Assembly (NCBI RefSeq): GCF_029525575.1
Contig: NZ_JAPDIA010000001.1
Coordinates: 248,001 to 312,000, forward strand
DNA length: 64,000 bases
Direction of reading: 5' to 3'
Origin: Cohnella rhizosphaerae
Lineage (GTDB): Bacteria; Bacillota; Bacilli; Paenibacillales; Paenibacillaceae
This document shows positions 1 through 8,690 of this stretch, piece after piece. The position numbers and the translations under genes were made by a program. Below the pieces are notes generated by a model that saw only the letters and a list, made by a program, of their open reading frames with translations, made no database searches and was not told the origin of the DNA. The stretch's first letter is position 1. Each line of letters starts with the position of its first letter.

Positions 1-195
1 CGTCCCCTGTTGAATCTCCTGGGCGACGGTGTCCTCCGATGCCGGGGCGGACTGCGAAGGCGAGGACGAGGGCGAGGCTCCGCCGGTCTTCGTAGCGGCT
101 GCGTCATTCCCGCTGCCGGTCTTGTCGGAACAGGCTGTCGCGATCGTCAGCAGCGCGGTCAGCGCAAGCGACAGCAAGGTCAATCTTTTGCTCAT
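1..195 (-). CDS. Sugar ABC transporter substrate-binding lipoprotein, N-terminal part
   Basis: Only the first 65 codons are inside the window; the gene runs off the left edge. The translation opens with a lipoprotein signal peptide (MSKRLTLLSLALTALL, then a TIATAC lipobox), followed by a Ser/Thr/Ala/Gly-rich linker, as in Gram-positive extracellular solute-binding lipoproteins. An AGGAGG ribosome site lies about 11 bases before the ATG. It follows the histidine kinase and response regulator on the same strand, and two sugar permeases stand opposite, so it is probably the binding protein of that transporter. The folded domain is not visible, so the solute is unknown. Confidence 0.75.
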   Translation of the reverse strand, partial: MSKRLTLLSLALTALLTIATACSDKTGSGNDAAATKTGGASPSSSPSQSAPASEDTVAQEIQQGT

Positions 196-300
196 AGGCG
201 TTCCGGATCCTCCTGTTCGGCTTAGTAAGTTGCAAGCCCATCATATTACAGCGCTTACAACCGAGTAAGAGACAATGTTTTAAGGTAGCCTGCGAAAATC

Positions 301-1924
301 TTAAGGTTCGGCCAGGTGCCGTTCCCTGTACTCTTGCGGCGTAATGCCGTAATGCGATTTAAAAAAGCTTGCTGAAATAAGGCGGATTCTGAAACCCCAG
401 ACAGCTGGCCAGCTCGTAAATCTTGATCTCCGTCGTGCGCAGCAGATTGCCCGCTTTCTCCATCCGGAACCGCATGATATAGTCGCTCATATTTTCCCCC
501 GTCTCCTGCTTGTACAGCGAAGATAGATAGACGGGATGAAGGCCGACATGATCGGCGATCGTCTGCAGGGACACATCCTCGGCGATGCGATCTTCGATAA
601 ACCGGTGGATTTTGACGATCAGCTGATATTTGGCATCCTTGAATTCCCGTACGCTGCCGGCCTCCAGACGATCCAGCATCCTGAACGCCCATGCCGCCAC
701 CTGACCGGACCGGCTCAGCTTAAGCGGATCCGTCGCCAGATCCGCTTCGCCGCCAGACACCTCAGCAAGCGTCTTGCCCTGCAGATGAGCGATATAAAGA
801 AAAGCGTTCGTCAGCGCGCAGACGATCTCCAGCATATGCTCCTCGGTATCCAGCTCTCTGGCGTTCAGCTCCTCGAAGACGGCGGCCAGCTTGGCGCGCG
901 CGTCCGCCCAACGTCCTGCCTCGAGCAGCTGCTGGAGGCCCGGAGGACTGTACAAGGCATGCAGCGAGCTGGATAGGGATCGCGCCTCGCCGGCACGAAA
1001 AACGACGCCCCGCTCGCTGCGCGGCACGGTGCGGAAGGCGCTCACGGACTGGCGATAGCGTTCGGCAATCTCCCCGGGGAATAGGCACGATCCGCCGATC
1101 AGGACGGACACCCGTCCTTTGAGATATTCCGCAATCTTAGCCTCCAGCTCGCGTGCCGCCGTCTCGATCGCGAGATCGTCTAGGACGCCGTCCGAACGGC
1201 CGCCTGCCCCAGGCTCTGCCTGCAGCAGCAGACACAGATAGCCATAGTCGTCCTTGCACGACCATACCCGGTAGCCCGCTTCCAGGATCTCGCCGGCGAT
1301 GTTGTGAACGGCATATTCGTACAAGAGGGCGTCGGTTCCGGCCCCGCCGAAGCCTTCGTCGAGCCTGACCAACAATAGCGCGCACGACTTGCCCGTCTCC
1401 AGCCGCATCCGATACTCGTCCATCCGCTCGGCCAATGCGGATTCGGGCATGGACGCCCCTGCCAGCAGATCGGTCAGCAGCTTCTCCCTCAGCAAGGGCA
1501 GATACGCGAACAGCGTCTGCCTGGCCCGTTCGAAGGAGACGATCTCCGCCCACTCCCGCTCGATGGCGGCTTTGACGCCGGCGACCTCGTTCATCAGCTC
1601 CTCGTCCTTGATCGGCTTGAGCAAGTAACGCTCGGTCCCGTACCGGATCGCTTCCCTCGCATACTCGAATTCGCCGTATCCCGACAGAAGGATGCACTTG
1701 GTCCGCGGATAGCGCTCCTGAATGTGCCTGCACAGCGCGAGCCCGTCCATGCCCGGCATCCGGATATCGGTCACGACGATATCGACTGCCGCCTGCTTCA
1801 GCAATTCCGCCGCTTCCAGCCCGGACGACGCCATCCGCACTTCTTCGATCCCGATCTTTTCCCAATCGTTGGCCGCCATGCTTTTGAGCAGCATCGGCTC
1901 GTCGTCGACCAGCATCAGCTTCAT
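301..1924 (-). CDS. YesN-type response regulator, AraC output (one apparent frameshift)
   Basis: Response regulator of about 540 residues that should control the neighbouring sugar transporter. The receiver domain (residues 1-120) has the acidic pair in LVDDEP, the phospho-acceptor Asp in DIVVTDIRMPGMDG (about residue 53) and the LLKP lysine. A long middle region follows, then an AraC double helix-turn-helix at the C-terminus. The start ATG overlaps the kinase stop by four bases (ATGA), so the two genes are translationally coupled. The frame breaks in a run of six A at 361-366, just after YFSKLF. Removing one base restores a normal AraC ending that stops at 301. Family and pairing are secure; the ligand is unknown. 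Confidence 0.9.
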
Positions 1925-3688
1925 CCCGCGCGCTCCCCTTTCTCTTCGCTCTCCTCTTGTTCGCTTCGCCAGCGCAGCGTCACGCGCAGCCCGGACAGAC
2001 GCGCCGAAGGCTGCAGGAAGACGCCCGCTCCCGGACCGAAGCGCTGCCTGAGCCGCTGATGCACGTTCCACAGCCCGCAGCCCGTGCTGCCGTCCATCGG
2101 CCGCTCCAGCCGCTGCATTAATCGATCCATCGCAAGCTGTGTCATGCCGCCGCCGCTGTCCTCGACATGCAGCTCGATCCAATCCGCCTCCCGGCATCCG
2201 GCGATCCGAATCGTCCCCGTGCCTGGCGTAGGCTCGATGCCGTGCACGATGGCATTTTCCACGACCGGCTGCAGCACCAGTCTCATCACCGGCTCCAGGA
2301 GCAGGTCCGCCGGGATGTCGATCTCGTAGCCGATCCGTTCCAGCCGGTAAGTATAGATCTCCAGATAGTGGGTGACCAGCTCAACCTCCTCCTTGAGCGG
2401 CGGCAGCTGATTTTCGACTCTTGTCATATAACGATAATAGCCGCCCAGATGATAGGCCATCTCTTTAATTTTGTCCGTGAGGCCAACCTTCGCGCATCCG
2501 GCGATAAACGATAGGCAATTGTACAAAAAATGCGGATTGATCTGGGATTGCAGCTGCTTGAGCGTGGCCAGCCGCGACCGGTTTTGTTCCTCATACACAT
2601 TTTGTATCAGGTGCTGGATTTTCGATCCCATGTCGTTAAAGCGCTGCATCATATAATCGAATTCATTGTGGAACCGTTTGTGGATTCTGTACGAATAGTC
2701 GCCCATCTCGACGTGCTTCAGGCCCTTCATCATCATCGTCACCGGCTTGAGCACGTTCGAGTAGAGCAGGTACGCGGCCGCCAGGCCGAGGACGACCAGC
2801 ACGGCCATGCTGGCATAAAACAAATCGCGGCTCTTGACGATCGGCGCGTAAAACACCTCGGTCGGAACGTAATCGATCAGGTAGGCATTCAAATCGGGCA
2901 GGTACGTATAGCTCAAAAAAGATGCGTTGATTTTGAAAGGACACGTTGCGGTGACCGCCCTCGTCCAGCCCTTCCTTCAGCAGCTCGGCTCCGAAAGCCT
3001 CGAACGCCCCGTCGCTCGCCTCCGCGTTGGAAAAAGCCCTCCCGTCCGCCGTCAGCAGGAAGCTCGACCCCGGGCTGTCCAGCTTGTAATGCTGCAGCAT
3101 CTTGCGAATATTGTCCAGTCCGAACCGCACCTCGAACACCGCGTTAACCGAATCGGGGTCGGAATTCGAATCGGATTTGGATAAGTACGGATCCCACATA
3201 AACAGCTGGTAATAGGCGGCGCTAGGCGATGCGCCAGGATGAAAGGTCCACGTTCCGTTGGAAGCCATGTCCAGCATGCGTTGATCGTAGCTGTCGCTCA
3301 GGTCGGTCGATACGCGTGTTCGGATCGTCGGCAAATAGACGGCCAGCTGATTGGACCAGTTGCTCGACAGGCTTTGCAAGTTCAGCTTCTCTTTGACATG
3401 CGTCCGATAGTCCAGCATCCGATAGTAGTCTTCGGTCAGGATGCTGATCTGCAGGTCCAGCAGGGAGGAATCGCGCACCAGGATGCTTGAGGTTAGCGAT
3501 AACCGCTCGATATTGGATTCAATCTGGTATTTGAGAAACGCAAGCTGGCTCTCGTTGTAATTCGTCATCTGGGAATCGATCGCATGGAAGCTGGTTCTGC
3601 TGAAATAGGAGTACAAAAGAATGACGAGGAGCAGCAAGACGAGGATGACGCCGTTCATTTTGAGAAAAACCGGCCTGTGACGCTTCAC
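1921..3688 (-). CDS. YesM/LytS-type sensor histidine kinase (one apparent frameshift)
   Basis: Membrane sensor kinase of about 588 residues, partner of the downstream YesN-type regulator. It has one membrane segment near residues 10-27, an extracellular sensor region, a second membrane segment (MAVLVVLGLAAAYLLYS), a HAMP linker, the phospho-accepting His in QSQINPHFLYN, and a C-terminal HATPase domain. The start is GTG at 3688, with GGAGGT six bases upstream. The frame shifts in a run of six A at 2915-2920; removing one base joins the sensor half to the kinase half. It is divergent from the permeases, as in kinase-regulator-transporter modules for oligosaccharides in Paenibacillaceae. Confidence 0.9.
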
Positions 3689-3798
3689 CGATCCACCTCC
3701 CTTAATATTTTGACAGCGATCTTAAAAATGGATTCTGTAAAAAAAAAACGCTTCCAGAATAGAATGTGTCTATTATACATGCCGAAAGGAGAATCCGC

Positions 3799-4740
3799 TT
3801 GGAAAATTCTTACACAACCTCTTTGTCTGCAGCGCCCGCGAAGGCGAGATCGAAGCGTCCGTTTCTCAAAACCTGGAGACTGCACGTGATGCTGCTGCCC
3901 GCCGTGCTGATCGCGTTCGTCTTCAAATACGCGCCGATGCCCGGGATCGTCATGGCCTTCCAGGAATTCAAGCCCTGGCTCGGCGTATCGGGCTCCTCCT
4001 GGGTCGGCTGGGACAATTTCAAGCTCATTTTTACGATGCACGATTCCGTGCAGGTCATCTGGAATACGATCATCATTTCCATGATGAAAATCTTGTTCGG
4101 CCTTGCCGTCCCTGTCGTCTTCGCCCTGCTGCTGAACGAAATCCGCCAGACCGCCTTAAAGCGGTCGATTCAAACGCTCGTTTATTTGCCTCACTTCATG
4201 TCCTGGGTCATCCTGGGAGGGATATTGCTCGACCTGCTCTCGCTGGAAGGGATCGTCAACCGGCTGGCCGCAGTCCTTCATCTGGAGCCGGTCCTCTTCC
4301 TCGGCAACGGCAACTGGTTCCGGACGACGGTCGTCGTGAGCGATTTGTGGAAGGAATTCGGATTTTCGGCGATCGTGTTCCTCGCCGCCTTGTCCGGCAT
4401 TAACCCGGCTTTGTACGAAGCCTCCGAGATCGACGGCGCAGGCCGGTTCCAGCAGACTGTATATATTACGCTGCCGGCCCTGCTCCCCATCATCGTCGTC
4501 GTCTTCACCTTGTCGCTGGGCAACGTGCTGAACGCCAACTTCGATCAGGTGTTCAACCTCATCAATCCGCTTGTCCTGGAGAAAGGCGATATTATCGATA
4601 CGTATGTATTCCGCACCTTTCAGGGGGGCCAATACAGCCTTGCGACCGCAGCGGGCATCTTTAAGTCGGCGGTGGGCTTTATCCTCATCAGCGGCGGTTA
4701 TTTCTTTGCGTACAAGGTAGCGAATTACCGCATTTTTTAA
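3799..4740 (+). CDS. LplB/MalF-type sugar ABC transporter permease
   Basis: Inner-membrane permease of 313 residues for a CUT1-type oligosaccharide importer. It has several hydrophobic spans and the binding-protein-dependent transport loop EASEIDGAGRFQQTVYI, which contacts the ATPase. I place the start at TTG 3799 because AAAGGAGA lies seven bases upstream; an in-frame ATG 33 bases earlier has no ribosome site. The second permease follows after 32 bases. No ATPase gene is present, which is normal for this class because it shares an MsmX-type ATPase encoded elsewhere. The reading frame is intact. Confidence 0.88.
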   Translation: MENSYTTSLSAAPAKARSKRPFLKTWRLHVMLLPAVLIAFVFKYAPMPGIVMAFQEFKPWLGVSGSSWVGWDNFKLIFTMHDSVQVIWNTIIISMMKILFGLAVPVVFALLLNEIRQTALKRSIQTLVYLPHFMSWVILGGILLDLLSLEGIVNRLAAVLHLEPVLFLGNGNWFRTTVVVSDLWKEFGFSAIVFLAALSGINPALYEASEIDGAGRFQQTVYITLPALLPIIVVVFTLSLGNVLNANFDQVFNLINPLVLEKGDIIDTYVFRTFQGGQYSLATAAGIFKSAVGFILISGGYFFAYKVANYRIF

Positions 4741-4772
4741 GCTTTCAGAACCAGCAACGGAGGATCGAGCCT

Positions 4773-5652
4773 ATGTATTTTAAAAGTCCCTCTTACCGCG
4801 CATTTTCTTACTTCAACATCGCGTTTCTGCTCGCGATTTCCCTGTTGTGCGTGCTGCCGATGGTGCATATTTTCGCCGTTTCCCTAAGCGGCAAATCCGC
4901 CGCGGATTCCAACCTGGTCGCCTTTATTCCGATCGATTTTTCGGTCGAGAGCTATGCCAAAACGTTCGAAAACGCCAATTTCCTGTCCGCGACGGGGGGT
5001 CTCGATCCTGCGAAGCTTGACCGGCACGGTCATGGGCATGATCGTCGTCATGCTGGCCGCCTTCTCGCTGTCCAGGTCCAACGCCGAATTCAGATCGCGC
5101 TCCTTTTACGTCTGGTTTTTTCTGATCATTATGATCTTCGACGCGGGCCTGGTGCCTCACTATATGCTCAATCAAAAGCTCGGCCTCGTGAATTCCTTTT
5201 GGGTGCTCATTCTGCCGGGTCTCGTCAACGTCTGGAATATGATCTTGATGATGAACTTCTTCCGGGCGATTCCGAAAGATCTGGACGAAGCGGCCATCGT
5301 GGACGGAGCGACGCATTTCCGGATTTTCGCCGCGATCTATTTGCCCGTCTCGCTGCCGGCGATCGCCACCTTGTCTCTGTTCACCCTGGTCGGCCACTGG
5401 AACAGCTGGTTCGACGGCATGCTGTATATGCGAAGCGCGGACCAGTGGCCGCTCGCCACGCTCCTGCAAACCATCGTCGTCGTGCAGGACTTCAGCAAGA
5501 CCGGCATCAATCCCGAGCAGCTGGAGATGCTGTCCAACCGGAGCGTCAAGGCCGCTCAAATCTTCATCGCCATGCTCCCGATCCTCGCGGTCTACCCGCT
5601 GCTTCAGCGGTACTTCGTCAAAGGTATCGTATTGGGCGCCGTCAAGGAGTAG
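4773..5652 (+). CDS. LplC/MalG-type sugar ABC transporter permease (one apparent frameshift)
   Basis: Second permease of the importer, about 292 residues. It starts with MYFKSPSYRAFSYFNIAF, has the EAA-type loop DEAAIVDGATHFRIFAAIY and ends with the family-typical KGIVLGAVKE. The frame changes in a run of six G at 4994-4999. Removing one base joins the N-terminal 75 residues to the rest (ATGVSILRSLTGTVMGMI). An AACGGAGGA ribosome site precedes the ATG. A bidirectional hairpin follows the stop codon. Confidence 0.88.
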
Positions 5653-5676
5653 GCTGCGCCTCTTATTGAACAGCCA

Positions 5677-5709
5677 AAACAGCCATCGATTCATCATCGG
5701 CGGCTGTTT
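5677..5709 (+). terminator. Hairpin terminator between permease and dgoD
   Basis: AAACAGCC (5677-5684) pairs with GGCTGTTT (5702-5709), with partial pairing inside the loop and short T runs after it. It lies 24 bases past the permease stop and 30 bases past the dgoD stop on the other strand, so it could end both converging transcripts. Confidence 0.6.
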
Positions 5710-5740
5710 GTTTCGTTCACTTATCTTGAGCGTTTTCCTG

Positions 5741-6891
5741 TTACCATTCCGCTACGCTGCCGTCTTGATGGCGCCATATCGGATTTTTCCAGTCGTGTCC
5801 GATATCCGCCATCTTCCGCACATGCGCCTCGTCGATCTCGATACCGAGTCCGGGACCGTCCGGGATCGTGACGCAAGCCATCCACGTAATGAAAGACGGC
5901 CGGATCGACGATGTAGTCGAGCAGATCGTTGCCTTCGTTGTAGTGAATCCCCAGGCTTTGCTCTTGTATGACCGCATTATGGCAGGTCGCGTCCACTTGC
6001 AGGCAAGCGGCCAGCGCGATCGGTCCGAGCGGGCAGTGCAACGCGAGCGCTACGTCGTAAGCTTCCGCCATGCTCGCAATTTTTTTTGCACTCGGTGATG
6101 CCGCCTGCATGCGACACGTCCGGTTGAATGATATCGGCGTAGCCGTCCGCGAGCAGCCTTTTGAAGTCCCACCGCGAGTACATCCGCTCGCCGGTCGCGA
6201 TCGGGATATTCGTGGCGGACGCGATCTCCCGAAGCGCATCGTTGTTCTCCGGAAGCACGGGCTCCTCGAGGAACATCGGACGGAATACTTCCAGTTCCTT
6301 GGCCAGAATCTTCGCCATCGGTTTGTGGACGCGGCCGTGGAAATCGATGCCGATACCCAAATACGGACCGACGGCTTCACGGACCGCTCCCACTCTCTTC
6401 AGCACTTCGTCGATCTTTTCGTACGAATCGATATATTGCAATTCCTCCGTTGCGTTCATCTTGACGGCAGTAAAGCCTTCGGACTGCGCGCGCAGCGCGG
6501 CTTGCCCGACGTCGGAGGGGCGATCCCCGCCGATCCAGGAATACACCTTGATCTTCTGGCGGCAGGCGCCGCCCATCAGTTGATAGATCGGGGCTTGGTG
6601 GTATTTCCCCTTAATATCCCACAGCGCTTGATCGATTCCCGCGATGGCGCTCATCAGCACGGGACCGCCGCGATAGAAGCCGCCTCTGTACATCGCCTGC
6701 CAATGATCTTCGATCGCGAGCGGATCCTTGCCGATCAGGTACCCGCTCAACTCTTCGACCGCGGCTCGCACCGCGCGCGCCCGGCCTTCCACGATCGGCT
6801 CTCCCCAACCCGTAATTCCTTCATCCGTATCGATCTTCAGAAACAGCCATCTCGGCGGCACGACAAACAATTCCATCCCCGTAATTTTCAT
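5741..6891 (-). CDS. dgoD: D-galactonate dehydratase (two apparent frameshifts)
   Basis: Enolase-superfamily enzyme, about 382 residues, that dehydrates D-galactonate to 2-keto-3-deoxy-D-galactonate. It matches E. coli DgoD closely along its length: [21 protein letters not shown], the metal site in [52 protein letters not shown], and the C-terminus [11 protein letters not shown]. The frame breaks in a run of eight T at 6080-6087 and again near 5873-5880; both are fixed by removing one base. The start ATG overlaps the stop of the GntR gene by four bases, so the two are co-transcribed. The related L-fuconate or D-arabinonate activity cannot be ruled out from sequence. Confidence 0.88.
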
Positions 6892-7589
6892 GATCCGCTT
6901 CCCTTCGCCTGAATGGCATTGATCATATCTTGAATATGAGACTTCATGAGCGTTCTTGCTTGCTCCGCCTCCCGTTCCCGGATCGCGATGGCGATCAATC
7001 GATGATAACTGGCAGCCTTCTCCCGCATATTCGGCAGCTTATCCGTCTCTCTTCTCCCTTGCGCCGACAAATCCGCCACGACGGACAGCATTTGGGCAAG
7101 CAGCGGGTTGCCTGCGCCTTCGGCGATCTCCTGGTGATAGCGGACGTCCGTCTGAAAATGAACCTCGCCCCGCTCCATCTGCGCCTCCATCAGATCCGAC
7201 AAATCACGGATCGACTTGGCCTGGGCCGCAGACGCCCGCATGGCGCAATAAGCCGCCAGCTCCGGTTCGATCGCAAGACGCGCCTCCAGCAGCTCAAGCA
7301 GCGATCGCACCTCCATTCCTTTGATCGGAGCCATCGGATCTTCGAGAAGACTCGGATCGTTGCGGACGAAAATCCCTCTGCCATGCTCGATACTGACGAC
7401 GCTCCGGCTCTCGAGCAGACGTAGCGCTTCCCTTACCGCAGTCAGACTGAGTCCGTACCGCGACGCCAATTCCTGCATCGTCGGCAGACGTTCGCCGGGC
7501 TTCCACGCGCCGGCACGGATTTGTTCCTGTATTTGCTCGATTACTTCTTCATGGGCCAGCTTCTTCATCGGCGTCACTCGTACATCCAT
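6888..7589 (-). CDS. GntR/FadR-family transcriptional regulator (DgoR-like)
   Basis: Repressor-type regulator of 233 residues. The winged helix at residues 8-75 contains [26 protein letters not shown], and an FCD-type all-helical effector domain follows, with [17 protein letters not shown] as part of its ligand pocket. It sits directly before dgoD with a four-base overlap, as DgoR does for the dgo operon in E. coli, so it probably responds to galactonate or its dehydration product. No clear ribosome site precedes the first ATG. A direct repeat AATGGATGTA occurs twice on the minus strand around the start and is a possible operator. Confidence 0.85.
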   Translation of the reverse strand: MDVRVTPMKKLAHEEVIEQIQEQIRAGAWKPGERLPTMQELASRYGLSLTAVREALRLLESRSVVSIEHGRGIFVRNDPSLLEDPMAPIKGMEVRSLLELLEARLAIEPELAAYCAMRASAAQAKSIRDLSDLMEAQMERGEVHFQTDVRYHQEIAEGAGNPLLAQMLSVVADLSAQGRRETDKLPNMREKAASYHRLIAIAIREREAEQARTLMKSHIQDMINAIQAKGSGS

Positions 7590-7706
7590 TCGTTAATTGA
7601 TATGATCTTACATCCATTAAGTTAATATCTTTGATCGCGACTTGTCAATAATTCCATTCGCGTCGCGGCAAGCGTTCGCCGAGCCCCCCGGATGACTGCG
7701 GCTAAA
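7590..7706. other. Promoter-side gap upstream of the GntR gene
   Basis: The first 40 bases are AT-rich (TTAACTTAATGGATGTAAG on the minus strand) and probably hold the promoter and operator of the gntR-dgoD pair. The rest has no gene and leads into the tandem-repeat array, whose most degenerate copy begins near 7706. Confidence 0.4.
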
Positions 7707-8268
7707 CAAGAACAAATCCGCTCGATCCGGGCGTCGCTGCGTCTCGATAGTCCCATGTAGGAACAAATCCGCTTGCTCCAGGAGTCGCTGCGTCTCGATA
7801 GTCCCATGTAGGAACAAATCCGCTTGCTCCGGGCGTCGCTGCGTCTCGGTTGTCCTATGTAGGAACAAATCCGCTTGCTCCAGGAGTCGCTGCGTCTCGG
7901 TAGTCTCATGTAGGAACAAATCCGCTTGCTCCGGGCGGCGCTGCGTCTCGGTAGTCTCATGTAGGAACAAATCCGTACGATCCGGGCGTGCTGTGTCTCG
8001 GTTGTCTAATGTAGGAACAAATCCGCTTGCTCCAGGAGTCGCTGCGTCTCGGTAGTTTCATGTAGGAACAAATCCGCTTGCTCTAGGCGGCGCAGTGTCT
8101 CGGTAGTCTCATGTAGGAACAAATCCGCTTGCTCTAGGCGTCGCTGCGTCTCGGTTGTCCTATGTAGGAACAAATCCGCTTGCTCTAGGAGTCGCTGCGT
8201 CTCGGTAGTCTCATGTAGGAACAAATCCGTACGATCCGGGCGGCGCAGTGTTCCGGAGTCACATGTAG
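7706..8268. repeat. Tandem array of a 51-bp repeat, 11 copies
   Basis: The 15-base core GTAGGAACAAATCCG recurs at 7757, 7808, 7859, 7910, 7961, 8011, 8062, 8113, 8164 and 8215, and as a decayed core near 7706 and 8265. Spacing is 51 bp, or 50 bp twice. The other 36 bases vary in a few fixed positions (AGGAG, GGCGTC or GGCGGC; CTTGCTCC or TACGATCC; TAGTCTCAT or TTGTCCTAT). Because 51 is a multiple of three, the minus strand stays open and gives a repeated FLHETTETQRRLEQAD-like peptide. There is no ribosome site or membrane or signal segment, so I do not call it a gene. Confidence 0.9.
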
Positions 8269-8280
8269 GCAAAAAGGCTT

Positions 8281-8530
8281 CGTGCAGCGTTAGATGACGG
8301 GACTCCGGCGTCCGAGGCGAAGAAGCGCTGTACAACGTTACTTGACGGAATTGCGACGTAGTTTGGGAGATGAGGCGCTGTGCAGCGTTACTTTGATGGG
8401 ACTGAGGCGCGACGAGGGCAAAGAGGCACGATACAACATTATTTGACGAGAATGCGGACTGTTCCGAATCGATGAGACGCTGTGCAGCGTTACATGACGG
8501 GACTGTGGCGTGTTCCGAGCCGATAGTCGC
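8281..8530. repeat. Second, degenerate tandem array of about 50 bp, 5 copies
   Basis: A different unit follows the first array with nearly the same period. The element GCAGCGTTA/ACAACGTTA occurs at 8284, 8332, 8382, 8433 and 8484, giving spacings of 48, 50, 51 and 51 bp. It is followed in each copy by a form of CTTGACGGGACTG. Copies differ at many positions, so this array is older or less homogenised than the first. No gene is seen in it. Confidence 0.75.
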
Positions 8531-8603
8531 AAGCTTGAACCGTGAACAACGCCTAGCCTGCGGTGCTTAAAAGAGAGTTAGTTTTTTACTTTCTAGTTAT
8601 GCG

Positions 8604-8627
8604 AAAAAAGAGCGGTCTCCCGCTCTT
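8604..8627 (-). terminator. Rho-independent terminator of the DUF5107/TPR gene
   Basis: The stem AAGAGCGG (8608-8615) pairs perfectly with CCGCTCTT (8620-8627) around a four-base loop. On the minus strand the stem is followed by a run of T. It lies about 65 bases past the stop of the minus-strand gene that ends at 8691. Confidence 0.8.
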
Positions 8628-8690
8628 CTCTCCATCTATTCTTGCCCGCTTTATTCTCACCCGCTCTATTTTCGCGGGCCTTGCCGACCG

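Noticed and set aside
1925..2197. A 91-residue N-terminal extension of the response regulator
   Set aside because: It overlaps the histidine kinase, is arginine-rich shadow sequence, and the receiver domain starts at the ATG that overlaps the kinase stop.
3710..3738. A sigma-A promoter (TTGACA at 3710) for the first permease
   Set aside because: The -35 is perfect, but the base string 17 positions on (TTCTGT) is a poor -10, so I could not support it.
7706..8268. A CRISPR array
   Set aside because: Units are 51 bp with a 15-base core, and the parts between cores are near-identical variants of each other rather than unique spacers. No cas gene is near.
7617..8335. Repeat-encoded proteins on the minus strand (FLHETTETQ-type repeats)
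   Set aside because: The open frames exist only because 51 is divisible by three. They overlap in more than one frame and lack ribosome sites, signals or family similarity.
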